The notes beneath the pieces were generated by a model that searched no databases, was not told the DNA's origin, and saw nothing but the letters and a program-made list of their open reading frames with translations. From Halorussus gelatinilyticus (GTDB lineage: Archaea > Halobacteriota > Halobacteria > Halobacteriales > Haladaptataceae): a DNA stretch of 64,000 nt. Location: NCBI RefSeq assembly GCF_023238445.1, contig NZ_CP096658.1, forward strand, positions 992,001 to 1,056,000, given 5' to 3'. Positions 8,621-18,066 of the stretch are shown in pieces (within the stretch, counting starts at the first letter, position 1; each line of letters opens with the position of its first letter). The position numbers were made by a program, and so were the translations under genes.

Positions 8621-10261
8621 ATGCGCCGCTCGATAGTCCTCGCGGTCGGTCTCCTCGTCGTCCTCTCGGGATGCAACGCCTTCCCCGGCGGCGAGGCGGA
8701 ACCGACGACGCGGGCCACGACGCACGCCGACGGGACGATCTCCGCGGAGACGACCGCGGGCGACCGGTCGGGAACCGAAGCCGACGCGTCCGCGGACGAC
8801 TCGACGACGACCGAATCGGCCGAGGCCGCGCTACCGCCCGGCCTCTCTACCGACGGGGTGACGGACGCCGCCGCGCTCGCGGCCGCCCACGAACGAGCGC
8901 TAGAAAACCGGTCGTACACCTACGACCGGGACGTCCGCGTCGTCGCCGCCAACGGCACCCGACTCGGTCGGTGGGGCCAGCACACGCAGGTCGGGGCCGA
9001 GCGCCTGCGGTTCAACCACACGCAGACCGGCGACGGCGTCAGCGTCGCGGGCGTCACCATCGAGGACAGCCGCGTCTACACGAACGGGTCGGTCACGTAC
9101 ACGAGCGCCAGCGCCTACCGCGACGGCTACCGCGTGGCGTCCGGCAGGGGGTTCGCCGCGACCACCTTTAGTAGCGAGCAACTGCTTGCCGACGCGCTGA
9201 ACGCCTCCGAGACGAGCGTCACGCCGGTCGCGGCCCCGGAGGAGACCGGCGGCGTCTCCAGCGACGGGCAGTGGTACCGAGTCCGGGCCTCGGGCGAGAG
9301 TCGGACGTTCACCTATCGGACTCCGAACGGCACGGCCGAGGTGAACGCGACGAACGTCACCGCCACCGCGCTGGTCGCGCCCTCCGGGTTCGTCCGGAAC
9401 GTCACCTACGAGTACGACTTCGAGCGCGGGAACGTCTCCGGCCACCGAACGATGACGGTCCGGTACTCCGGCGTCGGCGAGACGACCGTCGAAGTCCCGG
9501 CGTGGGTCGCCGAGGCGAAGGCCGTCCACGCGAACCGAACGGGCAACGCGACCGAGACGGCGCTCGCCGACGCGCTCGCGCCCGGCCTGAACGAGTCGGG
9601 CGTGACCGACGCGTGGACCCTCGCGGAGGTCCACGCCGACACGCTCCGGAACCGGTCGTACACCGTCGTCTCGAACCTGACCGCCCGCGGTCTCGACGAC
9701 GACCGCGAGGCGACCGCGGACGCGACGACGAGAGTCACGCACGACCCGACGCGACTCGTCCGGCGGTCGAACGTGAGCGGCGACGCCCGGTCCATCGGAC
9801 TGTTCGGACAGGATATGGCGGTCTGGGCCACCGAGAACGGAACGTGGTACGCCGTCGAGCGCGCGAACGGGACGAACTATCGGAAGGTCGCGGAGGTCGT
9901 CCGGCCTACCTACGGGTCGCGGACCGACCGCGACACCCTGTTCGTCCTCTTCAGCGCGCTCGACACCGAACTCGCGGGCACTCTGACCGAGAACGGAACG
10001 ACGCTCCACCGTGTGAACGCCACGGGCGTTCTCAACCCCGAGGCGCTGGCGAGCGAACTCAACGCCGATTCGGTGCGGAACGTCTCGCTGACCGCGCTGG
10101 TGGACGAGCGCGGGGTGGTCCACGAGTATCGCGTCGCGTACACGGCCACGCACGGCGACCGGACGACGCGAATCGAGCGGACGACTCGGTTCGTCGCGCT
10201 CGGCGAGACGAGCGTCGAGCGCCCGGCGTGGGTCGCCGAGGCGAGAAACGCGACCGCGTAG
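8621..10261 (+). CDS. haloarchaeal lipoprotein with two tandem copies of one domain
   Basis: A 546-aa secreted lipoprotein of a haloarchaeal family (I recall it as DUF7537; number not verified). Seen: signal peptide with lipobox VLSGCN, a Thr/Asp-rich linker, then two copies of one domain. Copy 1 (about residues 67-292) opens LPPGLSTDGVTDAAALAAAHE and ends ETTVEVPAWVAEA; copy 2 (about 314-546) opens LAPGLNESGVTDAWTLAEVH and ends ETSVERPAWVAEA. It is rich in Asn-x-Thr/Ser sequons, so it may be N-glycosylated. A single-domain paralogue sits at 37424-38185. Function unknown; surface-anchored. Confidence 0.8.
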   Translation: MRRSIVLAVGLLVVLSGCNAFPGGEAEPTTRATTHADGTISAETTAGDRSGTEADASADDSTTTESAEAALPPGLSTDGVTDAAALAAAHERALENRSYTYDRDVRVVAANGTRLGRWGQHTQVGAERLRFNHTQTGDGVSVAGVTIEDSRVYTNGSVTYTSASAYRDGYRVASGRGFAATTFSSEQLLADALNASETSVTPVAAPEETGGVSSDGQWYRVRASGESRTFTYRTPNGTAEVNATNVTATALVAPSGFVRNVTYEYDFERGNVSGHRTMTVRYSGVGETTVEVPAWVAEAKAVHANRTGNATETALADALAPGLNESGVTDAWTLAEVHADTLRNRSYTVVSNLTARGLDDDREATADATTRVTHDPTRLVRRSNVSGDARSIGLFGQDMAVWATENGTWYAVERANGTNYRKVAEVVRPTYGSRTDRDTLFVLFSALDTELAGTLTENGTTLHRVNATGVLNPEALASELNADSVRNVSLTALVDERGVVHEYRVAYTATHGDRTTRIERTTRFVALGETSVERPAWVAEARNATA

Positions 10262-10391
10262 GTCGGCTACTTCACCGCCAGCGTCGCCCGCTTCACCCGA
10301 CGCTTTCCGTCGGTTTCTCGGCTCGGTACTTTTAAACACCATTACCTGTGAACCAGTAGAGCCACGCTCGTTCGGGACTTATCTTAGGAAT

Positions 10392-10808
10392 ATGAGAGAC
10401 GACCTAGCCGAGGGTAACGAAACTCCCGCGTCGCCGACACCGTCCCCGCGCGAGCCGAGCTTCGAGGCACCGCCGCTCTCGCAGGACAACATCTTCGACG
10501 CGCTGTCCTCCAAGCGGAGCCGATACGTGCTCGTCGCGCTTCGGGAAGCCGAGGGGCCTATCGACCTGCGCGAACTGGTCGATACGGTCGCCGCGTGGGA
10601 GACGAACAAGCCCATCGACCTCGTCTCGGAGGAACACTGCAAGCGCGTGTTCACCTCGCTTCGCCACTCCCAGTTGCCGAAGCTGGCGATGATGGGTCTG
10701 GTGGAGTACGACGAGACCGACGAGGTGGTCGAGCGCGGTCCCTACGCCGAGCAGGCCGACGCCTACCTCGACATCGCGGCGAGTCGGGACGAGAACGTGG
10801 ACCTCTGA
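10392..10808 (+). CDS. winged-helix DUF7344-type regulator
   Basis: A 138-aa protein with a disordered Pro/Ser-rich N-terminus and a helix-turn-helix-like domain of the haloarchaeal DUF7344 type (DNIFDALSSKRSRYVLVALREAEGPIDLRELVD; later RVFTSLRHSQLPKLAMMGLVEYDE). Family members are presumed DNA-binding regulators. The acyl-CoA dehydrogenase gene starts 93 bp downstream on the same strand with its own TATA-like TTTTTTAC, so joint control is only possible. Confidence 0.72.
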   Translation: MRDDLAEGNETPASPTPSPREPSFEAPPLSQDNIFDALSSKRSRYVLVALREAEGPIDLRELVDTVAAWETNKPIDLVSEEHCKRVFTSLRHSQLPKLAMMGLVEYDETDEVVERGPYAEQADAYLDIAASRDENVDL

Positions 10809-10870
10809 CGCCGCGACTCGACGCGACGACCCCCGTTTTCTTCGGCAACAATTGCGAGCGAGTAGGAGCG

Positions 10871-10878
10871 TTTTTTAC
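10871..10878 (+). promoter_or_regulatory. TATA box of the acyl-CoA dehydrogenase gene
   Basis: TTTTTTAC about 27 nt before the ATG at 10901, leaderless spacing. Confidence 0.45.
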
Positions 10879-10900
10879 AGTTCCGGACTCAGTAGTCGTC

Positions 10901-12064
10901 ATGCTCGATTACGTCTCACTGGAGGACGACCTCGACGAGGAAGAGCAGATGATTCGGGACACCGCTCGTCAGTTCGTCGAGGAGCAGGTCAAGCCGGACA
11001 TCGCCGACCACTTCGAGGCCGGAACCTTCCCGACCGACCTCATCCCCGAGATGGGCGAACTCGGTTTCTACGCGCCGAATCTGGAGGGCTACGGCTCGCC
11101 GAACGTCAGCGAAACGGCCTACGGTCTCCTGATGCAGGAACTGGAAGCCGGCGATTCGGGCATCCGCTCGATGGCGAGCGTACAGGGCGCGCTCGTGATG
11201 TACCCCATCCACGCCTTCGGCTCCGAGGAGCAGAAGGAGCGCTGGCTCCCCGGACTCGGCCGCGGCGAGTTGGTCGGCTGTTTCGGCCTGACCGAACCCG
11301 AACACGGCTCGAACCCCTCCGGCATGGAGACGTACGCCGAGAAGGACGCGGGCGAGTACGTCCTCAACGGCTCGAAGACGTGGATTACCAACTCCCCCAT
11401 CTCGGACGTGGCGGTCGTCTGGGCGCGGGACCGCTCGGCCGAGGATAATCCGGTCCGGGGCTTCCTCGTGGAGCCCGACCGCGACGGCGTGACCACGAAC
11501 AAGATAGACGAGAAGCTCTCGATGCGCGCGTCGGTCACGGGCGAAATCGGCCTGAACGACGTGTACGTCCCGGAGGACGCCGTACTCCCCGGCGTCGAAG
11601 GCATGAAGGGACCGCTCTCGTGTCTCACGCAGGCCCGGTACGGCATCGCGTGGGGCGCGGTCGGCGCGGCCCGCGACGCCTTCGAGACGGCCCGCGAGTA
11701 CGCCACCGAGCGCGACCAGTTCGGCGGTCCCATCGCGCGCTTCCAGATTCAGCAGCAGAAGCTCGCGGAGATGGCGACCGAGATTACGACGAGCCAACTG
11801 CTGGCTCACAGGCTGGCGGAGTTGAAGGAGCGCGGCGACCTGCGCCCCCAGCACGTCTCGATGGCCAAGCGCAACAACGTCCGGATGGCCCGCGACCAGT
11901 CGCGCGTGGCCCGCGAGATGCTCGGCGGCAACGGCATCACGACCGACTACTCGCCGATGCGCCACATGGCGAACATGGAGACGGTCTACACTTACGAGGG
12001 CACCCACGACATCCACACCCTGATTCTGGGGGAGGACCTCACCGGGATTGCGGCGTACGAGTAA
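10901..12064 (+). CDS. acyl-CoA dehydrogenase, glutaryl-CoA dehydrogenase-like
   Basis: FAD flavoprotein that oxidises an acyl-CoA at the alpha-beta bond. Seen: 387 aa of full-length ACAD fold, FAD/substrate segment CFGLTEPEHGSNPSGMET, WITNSP, and the C-terminal TYEGTHDIHTLILG motif with the catalytic Glu. That last motif closely matches glutaryl-CoA dehydrogenases (TYEGTHDIHALILG), which both oxidise and decarboxylate glutaryl-CoA to crotonyl-CoA, so lysine/tryptophan or benzoate-type degradation is suggested. Not proven; haloarchaea carry many ACAD paralogues. The ATG at 10901 follows a leaderless promoter. Confidence 0.88.
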   Translation: MLDYVSLEDDLDEEEQMIRDTARQFVEEQVKPDIADHFEAGTFPTDLIPEMGELGFYAPNLEGYGSPNVSETAYGLLMQELEAGDSGIRSMASVQGALVMYPIHAFGSEEQKERWLPGLGRGELVGCFGLTEPEHGSNPSGMETYAEKDAGEYVLNGSKTWITNSPISDVAVVWARDRSAEDNPVRGFLVEPDRDGVTTNKIDEKLSMRASVTGEIGLNDVYVPEDAVLPGVEGMKGPLSCLTQARYGIAWGAVGAARDAFETAREYATERDQFGGPIARFQIQQQKLAEMATEITTSQLLAHRLAELKERGDLRPQHVSMAKRNNVRMARDQSRVAREMLGGNGITTDYSPMRHMANMETVYTYEGTHDIHTLILGEDLTGIAAYE

Positions 12065-12281
12065 TCTGAAGCGCTCTCGGCATCTTTCGATTTGGACCCG
12101 GTGAGACGGGGACGAGACCGTGGTAAAGGTTGCTACTACCGACTTCGAGAAGTGATTGCGACCGCGAGCGACCGGGGGCTTCGGAAGACATCTTCTCGTC
12201 GATAGCAACGTCACTGACGGCGGACGTGCGTCTTTCGACGCTCCGAGCAACTTTTGAACGCGACTTGCCTACCTCTAATCG

Positions 12282-12803
12282 GTGAATCTCCACGTCCGCT
12301 ACGAGGGCGACGACGACCCCGACAAGTGTACCGCGCGAAAGCTGGCGCGCTTCGACCTCGCGACGCTCCATCGGAGCGCGTCGGCGACGCCCTACGGCAT
12401 CGTGCTGAACCCCCACGCCGAGCAGGCGCTCTCGCCCGCCGACCGCGCCGAGACCGACCGACTCGTCGCGCTCGACTGCTCGTGGGAGACCGCCGAGCAG
12501 GCCCTCTTCGAGATGCCCGGCGTCCACCGCGCGCTTCCGTTCCTCGTGGCGGCCAATCCCGTCAGCTACGGCAAGCCCTTCCGGTTAAACACCGTCGAGG
12601 CGTTCGCCGCCGCCCTGACGATTCTGGGCGAGCGCGAGCAGGCCGAGCGGATACTGGGCAAGTTCACGTGGGGCGAGACGTTCCTCGAACTCAACGCCGA
12701 ACCGCTCCGCCGGTACGCCGACTGCGAGGACTCGACCGAAGTGGTCGCAGTCCAGCAGGAGTACCTCGACGCCGGGGAGGCGCAGGCCGACGCCGATCAG
12801 TAG
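12282..12803 (+). CDS. tsr3: rRNA aminocarboxypropyltransferase Tsr3 (DUF367)
   Basis: SAM-dependent enzyme that transfers the 3-amino-3-carboxypropyl group to a hypermodified pseudouridine/uridine of small-subunit rRNA. Seen: the family order with [14 protein letters not shown] near the N-terminus, [24 protein letters not shown], then [25 protein letters not shown] and [11 protein letters not shown]. The start is GTG at 12282. The length, 173 aa, is normal for archaea. Its stop overlaps the convergent beta-helix gene by 7 bp. Confidence 0.92.
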   Translation: MNLHVRYEGDDDPDKCTARKLARFDLATLHRSASATPYGIVLNPHAEQALSPADRAETDRLVALDCSWETAEQALFEMPGVHRALPFLVAANPVSYGKPFRLNTVEAFAAALTILGEREQAERILGKFTWGETFLELNAEPLRRYADCEDSTEVVAVQQEYLDAGEAQADADQ

Positions 12804-14044
12804 TCCGCGCGGCTCTCGTTGCCGGCCTCCGCCAGTCCCTCGCCGACGAGCGCGACGACGGTACCGTTCCTGCTCGGATTCTCGACGGTCGCCGACGCGA
12901 CGTTTCGCCCGGCGCCCACCGTCGTCTCGACTCGCGTCCACCCCTCGCCCGCGTCGAAGCGCCAGAGCGCCAGCGACGCCTCGGTCGTCCGGGCGCGCTC
13001 GACCGCGGCGGCGTCGTAGCCCACCGTCAGCGAGAGATGTGAGCCGTTCGAACCGCGCGAGGCGGTCCCCTCGTCGTCGGTCGGCAGTACGAACAGCCCC
13101 TGCCCGACGACCTGCCGGTCGGTCAGCGGAATCGGCGGCACGTCGGCGTTCGCGTCGAGCGCCACGTCGCCGGCCTCGAACGAGGCGAGGTGGGTCCCGC
13201 CGAGGCGGACGCGCTCGCCGACCGCCGACGAGTTCCGAGCGGCGTAGACCTCCCATCCCGACGAGTTCGCTACCGAGACGCCGACGAGTCGGGCGTCCGA
13301 CGAGCGCGCGAGGGCGATTTCGGCGAACCCGTCGTCCCGGAACGTCGAATCCGTGACCGTCGCGTTCGCCGACCGGAAGAGCGCGACGCCGAACTGCGAG
13401 TGGTCGGCGACCGAGAGGTTCCGGAGCGAGAGGTCCGGCGAGCGTCTGACCGAGACGCCCGCGAGGTTGTCCGCGACCGAGAGACCCGCGAGGCTGGCGT
13501 TCGGCGAGCGCCGGAGGAAGATCCCGGTGTTGCTCCCGCGGACCGCCCCGCCACGGATTCGCAGGTCGGGCGCGTTCTCCACGAAGAACCCGTCACCGAG
13601 GTTGTTCACCGCCGAGACGTTCCGGAGCGTCACCCCGCTCGCGCCGAGAACTGCCGCGCCCGCGCCCCACCGCGTCGTCGTGAGGTTCCGGACCGTGACG
13701 TTCGAGCGCGATTCCGGGCCGCGAACGAGGACGCCGACGACGCCGGGGCGACCGCCGGGTCCGGCCGCGACGGTGTGGTTTCCGCCCCGGACGAGTACGT
13801 CGTCGGCCCGAATCTCGATACAGCCTCCGAGACCTGTCCGCGGCCGGGTCGGGGTCGCGTTCGCCACGTCGGCGGCGAGGACGTACTCGCCCGACTCGGT
13901 GATGGTGGTGCAACTCGAAATCCGGGTCGGTGCGGTCGCGTCCGCGCCGGTCTCGGCTGTCGCGGCGGTCGTCGCCGTGCCCGCGGGTGCGACGACGAGG
14001 AGACTAGCCAGCGCGAGGAGCGCGACCGTCTGTCGGTCCGGCAT
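12797..14044 (-). CDS. secreted right-handed beta-helix (NosD-like) protein
   Basis: A 415-aa exported protein. Seen: an N-terminal signal peptide ([19 protein letters not shown]), then [16 protein letters not shown] and about eight beta-helix rungs of periodic short hydrophobic strands with Asn and Ser turns ([37 protein letters not shown], and so on). This is the NosD/CASH carbohydrate-binding or sugar-hydrolase fold often seen in haloarchaeal surface proteins. There are several N-glycosylation sequons. No membrane anchor is visible at the C-terminus. The ATG at 14044 is chosen because the upstream open frame is not protein-like. Ligand unknown. Confidence 0.8.
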   Translation of the reverse strand: MPDRQTVALLALASLLVVAPAGTATTAATAETGADATAPTRISSCTTITESGEYVLAADVANATPTRPRTGLGGCIEIRADDVLVRGGNHTVAAGPGGRPGVVGVLVRGPESRSNVTVRNLTTTRWGAGAAVLGASGVTLRNVSAVNNLGDGFFVENAPDLRIRGGAVRGSNTGIFLRRSPNASLAGLSVADNLAGVSVRRSPDLSLRNLSVADHSQFGVALFRSANATVTDSTFRDDGFAEIALARSSDARLVGVSVANSSGWEVYAARNSSAVGERVRLGGTHLASFEAGDVALDANADVPPIPLTDRQVVGQGLFVLPTDDEGTASRGSNGSHLSLTVGYDAAAVERARTTEASLALWRFDAGEGWTRVETTVGAGRNVASATVENPSRNGTVVALVGEGLAEAGNESRADY

Positions 14045-14180
14045 GACGAAGGAGTCACCGGACGCGAAGTTAGGACTTGTCGCCGTCGGTCGCAACGCCC
14101 CGACGGACCGCTCGCGGACGGTTCGGCCGGGTCGCGTCGCCGGCGTTACAGGACTGGGGCGTCCGGCCGACTCTGCAACA

Positions 14181-14186
14181 TTTAAA
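14181..14186 (+). promoter_or_regulatory. TATA box of rpl40e
   Basis: TTTAAA 25-30 nt before the ATG of the L40e gene, ideal spacing for a strong leaderless promoter. Confidence 0.65.
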
Positions 14187-14210
14187 TGCCGTGACGGCCA
14201 ACCGGTCGGT

Positions 14211-14360
14211 ATGGCCAGTTTCGAGAAAGCGGAAGCGCGAATCCTCGACAAGATGATCTGCATGCGATGTAACGCTCGCAACCCCCACGGAGCCGAGAAC
14301 TGCCGTAAGTGCGGCTACGGCAATCTCCGACCGAAGAGCAAGGAACCGCGCAACGCCTGA
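14211..14360 (+). CDS. rpl40e: 50S ribosomal protein L40e
   Basis: A 49-aa zinc ribosomal protein of the large subunit. Seen: [21 protein letters not shown] then [16 protein letters not shown], giving two CxxC zinc pairs and a basic C-terminus, which is the archaeal L40e signature. The small size is normal, since archaea lack the ubiquitin fusion. Confidence 0.95.
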   Translation: MASFEKAEARILDKMICMRCNARNPHGAENCRKCGYGNLRPKSKEPRNA

Positions 14361-14426
14361 GCGCCGCGCCGTTCCGTTCTCCGTCACTCGCGTTCGGATA
14401 GTCACGTCGCCGGTTTTCGAGCGGCG

Positions 14427-14732
14427 CTACTCGCCCGAACCGGGGTCGCCGCGCTCTTCGATTCGGGCCTCGTACTTCGCCAGCGCCTCGTCGAGCGCGT
14501 CCTCGGCGTCCACGTCGAGCGACTCGGCGAGTGCCAGCAGCGCGAAGAGCGCGTCGCCGAGTTCGTCCGACTTCACGTCCAGGGCGTCGGGGTCGGCGCC
14601 GTAGTCGGTGGACTCGTTGGCGTCCTTGGCCAGTTCGCCGACCTCCGATGCGAGGTCCAAGACGCGGTAGGCCGGGTCGGCGTCCATCTCGTGGTCCGCG
14701 AGGAAGGTTGCGACTTTCTGCTGAGAATTCAT
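14427..14732 (-). CDS. MazG-like nucleotide pyrophosphohydrolase
   Basis: A 101-aa all-alpha NTP pyrophosphatase domain of the MazG superfamily, which hydrolyses (d)NTPs, often non-canonical ones, to NMPs. Seen: the metal-binding acidic pattern in DLASEVGELAKD and KSDELGDALFALLALAESL. A single domain, as in many archaea. It sits 44 bp downstream of the metallo-hydrolase on the same strand, so the two may be co-transcribed. Confidence 0.82.
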   Translation of the reverse strand: MNSQQKVATFLADHEMDADPAYRVLDLASEVGELAKDANESTDYGADPDALDVKSDELGDALFALLALAESLDVDAEDALDEALAKYEARIEERGDPGSGE

Positions 14733-14775
14733 CTTCGGAGTCGAAACGGGACGCGCGGGGAAGAAAACGGTTGCG

Positions 14776-15387
14776 CTACTCCTCGGGGTACTTCGGTTCG
14801 CGGCGCTCGGCGCGCTCCAGCGCGCGCTCCACGACCTCGCGCACGTCGCCGTGGAACTCGTCGCCGTGGCCGGCGTACATCGATTCGACCGTCTCGGGCG
14901 TGCGGTCCAGAATCGTCCGGATGCTCTCTATCTCCCGGTCGCGGGACTGGCCGGCCATGTCGGTCCGGCCGAAACTCCCGTCGTCGAAGGCCCCGTCGTT
15001 GTACACCACCACGTCGCCGCTGAAAAGGGTCGAAGCCGAGACGAACGCGAGGTGGTCGTCGGCGTGGCCCGGCGAGTAGATAGCTTCGAACTCCTCGTCG
15101 CCGATGCGGAGGGTGTCGCCGTCCGCGAGTTCTTCGGTTCGGCGCGGGTGATCGCCGTAGCAGAGCAGTTCGGGGTCGTAGGCGTCCAGCACGGTGTCGA
15201 GTTCCGCGACGTGGTCGCCGTGCTGGTGAGTCAGGACGACGGCGTCGATGGTCTCGACGCGGTCGGCGACGGCGTCCACGACGCCCGGCATGCTGCCGGC
15301 GTCCACCAGCACCGTCCTGTCGCCCTCCACGAGATAGGCGTTACAGGTGAACGTCTCCGCGTCGGCGGTGACGTTGTGTACTTGCAT
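14776..15387 (-). CDS. MBL-fold metallo-hydrolase
   Basis: A 203-aa metallo-beta-lactamase-fold hydrolase. Seen: the HxHxDH di-zinc motif as HQHGDHVAEL, further ligands in YSPGHADDHLAF and FSGDVVVYNDG, and a late His in MYAGHGDEFHGD. Single-domain members of this shape are often glyoxalase II-like thioesterases, but the substrate cannot be told. Start ATG at 15387, just upstream of a probable shared promoter region with the DUF5786 gene. Confidence 0.85.
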   Translation of the reverse strand: MQVHNVTADAETFTCNAYLVEGDRTVLVDAGSMPGVVDAVADRVETIDAVVLTHQHGDHVAELDTVLDAYDPELLCYGDHPRRTEELADGDTLRIGDEEFEAIYSPGHADDHLAFVSASTLFSGDVVVYNDGAFDDGSFGRTDMAGQSRDREIESIRTILDRTPETVESMYAGHGDEFHGDVREVVERALERAERREPKYPEE

Positions 15388-15470
15388 GCTGGGCTATTTG
15401 GCCGCACCCCTCAAAACCTTGACGGGCGGCAGGAGACTTTAGTGGTCCAAGCACCTACATACATTTACAC

Positions 15471-15662
15471 ATGGGATTTGGGAGCTACGACGAGTCCGAA
15501 CAGGAGAGTCAGGACTACGATGCCGACCTCGACGACGATAATGGCGTGAACACCGAAGAGAACTCCCACGAAGGCAGTGTAGACTTCGAAATCGGAGCTT
15601 CGAACGACGAACTTCTCGACCGGCTTCAAGACATCAAAGACGACGGCCAGAGCGAGACGTAG
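15471..15662 (+). CDS. small acidic DUF5786-type protein
   Basis: A 63-aa, very acidic protein. Seen: MGFGSYDESEQE at the N-terminus and HEGSVDFEIGASNDELLDRLQDIKDD at the C-terminus, predicted as a strand plus amphipathic helix. A paralogue with the same architecture is at 23118-23288. I recall the family as DUF5786 (unverified number). Function unknown; restricted to haloarchaea as far as I know. Confidence 0.75.
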   Translation: MGFGSYDESEQESQDYDADLDDDNGVNTEENSHEGSVDFEIGASNDELLDRLQDIKDDGQSET

Positions 15663-15692
15663 CGTGGCACCCAACCCCGCGAGCGACGACCC

Positions 15693-16259
15693 GTGAAACC
15701 GGGCGTCCGTGCGCTCGGCGTCGCCGAGTCCTACCGAGAACGCTACAGCACGCTCGCGGGCGCCGTCACTCGCGCGAGCCGCGTCACCGACGGGTTCGCC
15801 TTCGAGACCTGCACCGTCGGCGGGACGGACGCCACCGCCGCCGTCGCCGACCTGTTTTCGAGCCTCGGCCGCGAGGACGTGCGCTACGTCTTCGTCGCCG
15901 GTATCGCGCTGGCGTGGTACAACGTCGTGGACCTACGCCGTCTCGCCGCGGAAATCGACCGCCCGGTGATTTCGGTCACGTTCGAGGAGAGTCCGGGACT
16001 TCTCGACGCCCTCGAAGCCGAGTTCGAGGGCGACGCGCTGGAGCGACGCAGGGAGACCTTCGAGCGCCAACCGCCCCGAGAGCGATTGGGCGTCAACGAC
16101 CAGACCGTGTTCGTGCGCCCGGTGGGCATCGACGCGAGCGAGGCCCGCGATGTGGTCCGAGCATTCACACCGGAGGGTGGTCGGCCCGAACCGCTCCGCG
16201 TCGCCAGACTCGCAGCGCGCGCAGGCGACGACCTGCGACGGGAGAGCGAGCGGGAGTGA
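15693..16259 (+). CDS. DUF99 family protein (endonuclease V-related)
   Basis: A 188-aa protein of the DUF99/UPF0215 family, structurally related to endonuclease V and sometimes annotated endonuclease dU. Seen: KPGVRALGVAES, then a long central fold with VRYVFVAGIALAWYNVVDLRRLA and RPVISVTFEES. The start is GTG at 15693, 31 bp after the DUF5786 gene. The family-4 UDG lies next on the same strand, which would suit a role in repair of deaminated bases. No activity can be shown from sequence. Confidence 0.82.
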   Translation: MKPGVRALGVAESYRERYSTLAGAVTRASRVTDGFAFETCTVGGTDATAAVADLFSSLGREDVRYVFVAGIALAWYNVVDLRRLAAEIDRPVISVTFEESPGLLDALEAEFEGDALERRRETFERQPPRERLGVNDQTVFVRPVGIDASEARDVVRAFTPEGGRPEPLRVARLAARAGDDLRRESERE

Positions 16260-16546
16260 CGATCCGCGGGAGCGGACCGACCGCCGAGGATGCGCTCGAT
16301 GACGCTTTCAGCACAGCGAGCGCTCTGTGAGACGGATTCTCGTCTGGGTGGACTGAAAGGGGCCGCCCGGTCGCGACTGAAAGGCTCGGTCGTCTGAACA
16401 CGGCCACTATCCTGCCCAGCGACCGCGCGGGGGCTTTCTGAACGTTCGTCTCTCGATCTACAGTATCGACTCTGCGCCGTCCGCTCCAAATTACGTTTCG
16501 ACCCGATGCCACCGACTCTTAGTATCCGAACCCCGAACGCACCGCT

Positions 16547-17137
16547 ATGGGAGAAATGGACGGCCTCGAAGTGACCGACTGCACGCGCTGTCCCGAACTC
16601 GTGGACTGCCGGAGCCGAATCGTCAACGGCACGGGTCCCGCCGACGCCGACCTCCTGTTCGTCGGCGAGGGACCCGGCGAGCAGGAAGACCAGCAGGGCG
16701 AACCGTTCGTCGGGCGGAGCGGCACGATTCTGGACGACAAGCTGCGCGACCGGGGACTCGCCCGCGAGGACGTGCGCATCACCAACTGCGTGCGGTGTCG
16801 CCCGCCGGAGAACCGCGACCCGACCAGCGAGGAGTTGGACAACTGCTGGCCCTACCTCGAATCGGAGATCGAGCAGGTGGACCCCGAGGTGATAATCACG
16901 CTCGGGAAAGTACCGAGCGAACACCTGCTGGACGCCGACGTCGCGGTCACGAAGGAGGCCGGGTCGGTCCGAACCGCCGAACTCGGCGGCGCGGTCCGGG
17001 ACGTGCTCGTCTGCGTCCACCCCGCGGCGACGCTCTACGACCGCAGCCAAGAGGAGACGCTGGACGCCGCCCTCGACAAGGCGGCCGCGATGGCCGGCGA
17101 GGACTCGGGCGGTCAGTCGCAACTCGGCGACTTCTGA
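16547..17137 (+). CDS. family 4 uracil-DNA glycosylase
   Basis: Iron-sulfur uracil-DNA glycosylase that removes uracil from DNA as the first step of base-excision repair. Seen: Cys pairs for the 4Fe-4S cluster (CTRCPELVDC at the N-terminus; CVRCRPP plus a Cys 18 residues later), the uracil-binding motif GEGPGEQEDQQGEPFVGRSG, and the catalytic-region motif HPAATLY. The length, 196 aa, fits thermophile-type UDGs found throughout archaea. Start ATG at 16547; a second ATG three codons later is also possible. Confidence 0.93.
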   Translation: MGEMDGLEVTDCTRCPELVDCRSRIVNGTGPADADLLFVGEGPGEQEDQQGEPFVGRSGTILDDKLRDRGLAREDVRITNCVRCRPPENRDPTSEELDNCWPYLESEIEQVDPEVIITLGKVPSEHLLDADVAVTKEAGSVRTAELGGAVRDVLVCVHPAATLYDRSQEETLDAALDKAAAMAGEDSGGQSQLGDF

Positions 17138-17233
17138 CGCACGGTTCGAAACGGTTTCGTCTCGACTCGCTACATCGAAAACCGCCAGTAACGAGTCAAT
17201 AACAATGGGTCGGCCGACGAAAGAAAGCGGTCC

Positions 17234-17473
17234 ATGCCCCTACCTACCTCGTCGCTGGCCGTCGGATTCGAGACGCTCTCGCTCGCCGCCGTGGCCGTCC
17301 TCGTCCCGCTGGTCCTCGCGTCGCTGGTGTACGCCGACGCGCGCAGACGACGCAGCGTGGCGCACTCGCGGGGCGCGTCGCTCGCACCGCTCGCGTGGGG
17401 CGCGACCACGTTCTTCTCGGGCGTCGGTTGCGTCGTCGTCGCGGCGTGCTATCTCCTCGTGCAGAGTCGATGA
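17234..17473 (+). CDS. small membrane protein, two helices
   Basis: A 79-aa protein with two hydrophobic segments (SLAAVAVLVPLVLASLVY and TTFFSGVGCVVVAACYLLV) separated by a basic loop (DARRRRSVAHSRG). I do not recognise a family with confidence; such two-helix proteins are common in haloarchaea. Start ATG at 17234. Confidence 0.65.
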   Translation: MPLPTSSLAVGFETLSLAAVAVLVPLVLASLVYADARRRRSVAHSRGASLAPLAWGATTFFSGVGCVVVAACYLLVQSR

Positions 17474-17544
17474 CGAGCGCGAACTCGCGAGTCGCGCTCC
17501 CGGACGTCCCGTACCGTTAAGTATCGGCTGACGAACGTCGGCGT

Positions 17545-17724
17545 ATGCCCAGTTGTCCGTCCTGCGGCGGCGACGCCGCCGATCCGAACTACAGCCAGAA
17601 GCGAATCGAACCGAAGGCCGACCGCGACGGCGTGACCGTGACCGCCACGACGAGCCAACGCTACTGGATGGTGGTGTGTCCCCACTGCGACGCGGTGCTG
17701 GGGACCGTCGAGGACGACCGATAA
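17545..17724 (+). CDS. tiny zinc-ribbon protein
   Basis: A 59-aa protein with two CxxC pairs: MPSCPSCGGDA at the start and VVCPHCDAVLG near the end, enough for one zinc ribbon. The middle is polar (QKRIEPKADRDGVTVTATTS). Start ATG at 17545, stop TAA at 17722-17724. Function unknown; a nucleic-acid or protein contact role is an inference from the fold. Confidence 0.72.
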   Translation: MPSCPSCGGDAADPNYSQKRIEPKADRDGVTVTATTSQRYWMVVCPHCDAVLGTVEDDR

Positions 17725-17838
17725 TCGGGTATCTCTGCCGTTCTTCGAACTGTATTTAGATACGCTTAGACAACCCAGAGTCACGTCAGCCGCGTCCGGA
17801 CCCAAAACGTTATTTCGGCCCCGTCGCTCCCGTGAGAT

Positions 17839-17931
17839 ATGGACGACGATACGAGGCAGAAGATAATCTCGGTGTTCTTCGTACTGCTGATGCTCAGTTC
17901 GGGCATCGCGTACACGGTTTCGATACTCTGA
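17839..17931 (+). CDS. 30-aa single-helix membrane protein
   Basis: A very short open frame, 30 aa: an acidic N-terminus (MDDDTRQK) followed by one transmembrane helix (IISVFFVLLMLSSGIAYTVSIL). Good codon use and the acid-then-helix layout argue for a real gene; I believe similar micro-proteins exist in other haloarchaea. Role unknown. Confidence 0.55.
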   Translation: MDDDTRQKIISVFFVLLMLSSGIAYTVSIL

Positions 17932-18066
17932 GCGGCGGAATCGACCGCCGCCCGAACGTCGAAGACCGACAGGCGACGCAGGCCGCCAACCGACCCGCCG
18001 ACCGCCGACGCGAACCGGCGACCCGCCGACGCGACTACCGGGCGGGACGCCGCGGAGCACCGCGGG

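Noticed and set aside
8900-10342. 480-aa minus-strand open frame
   Set aside because: Antisense to the duplicated lipoprotein; no motifs, Arg-rich composition.
16260-16546. possible small gene or RNA before the UDG gene
   Set aside because: Only Arg/Ser-rich frames and a weak CACAG/CTGTG dyad; nothing supportable.
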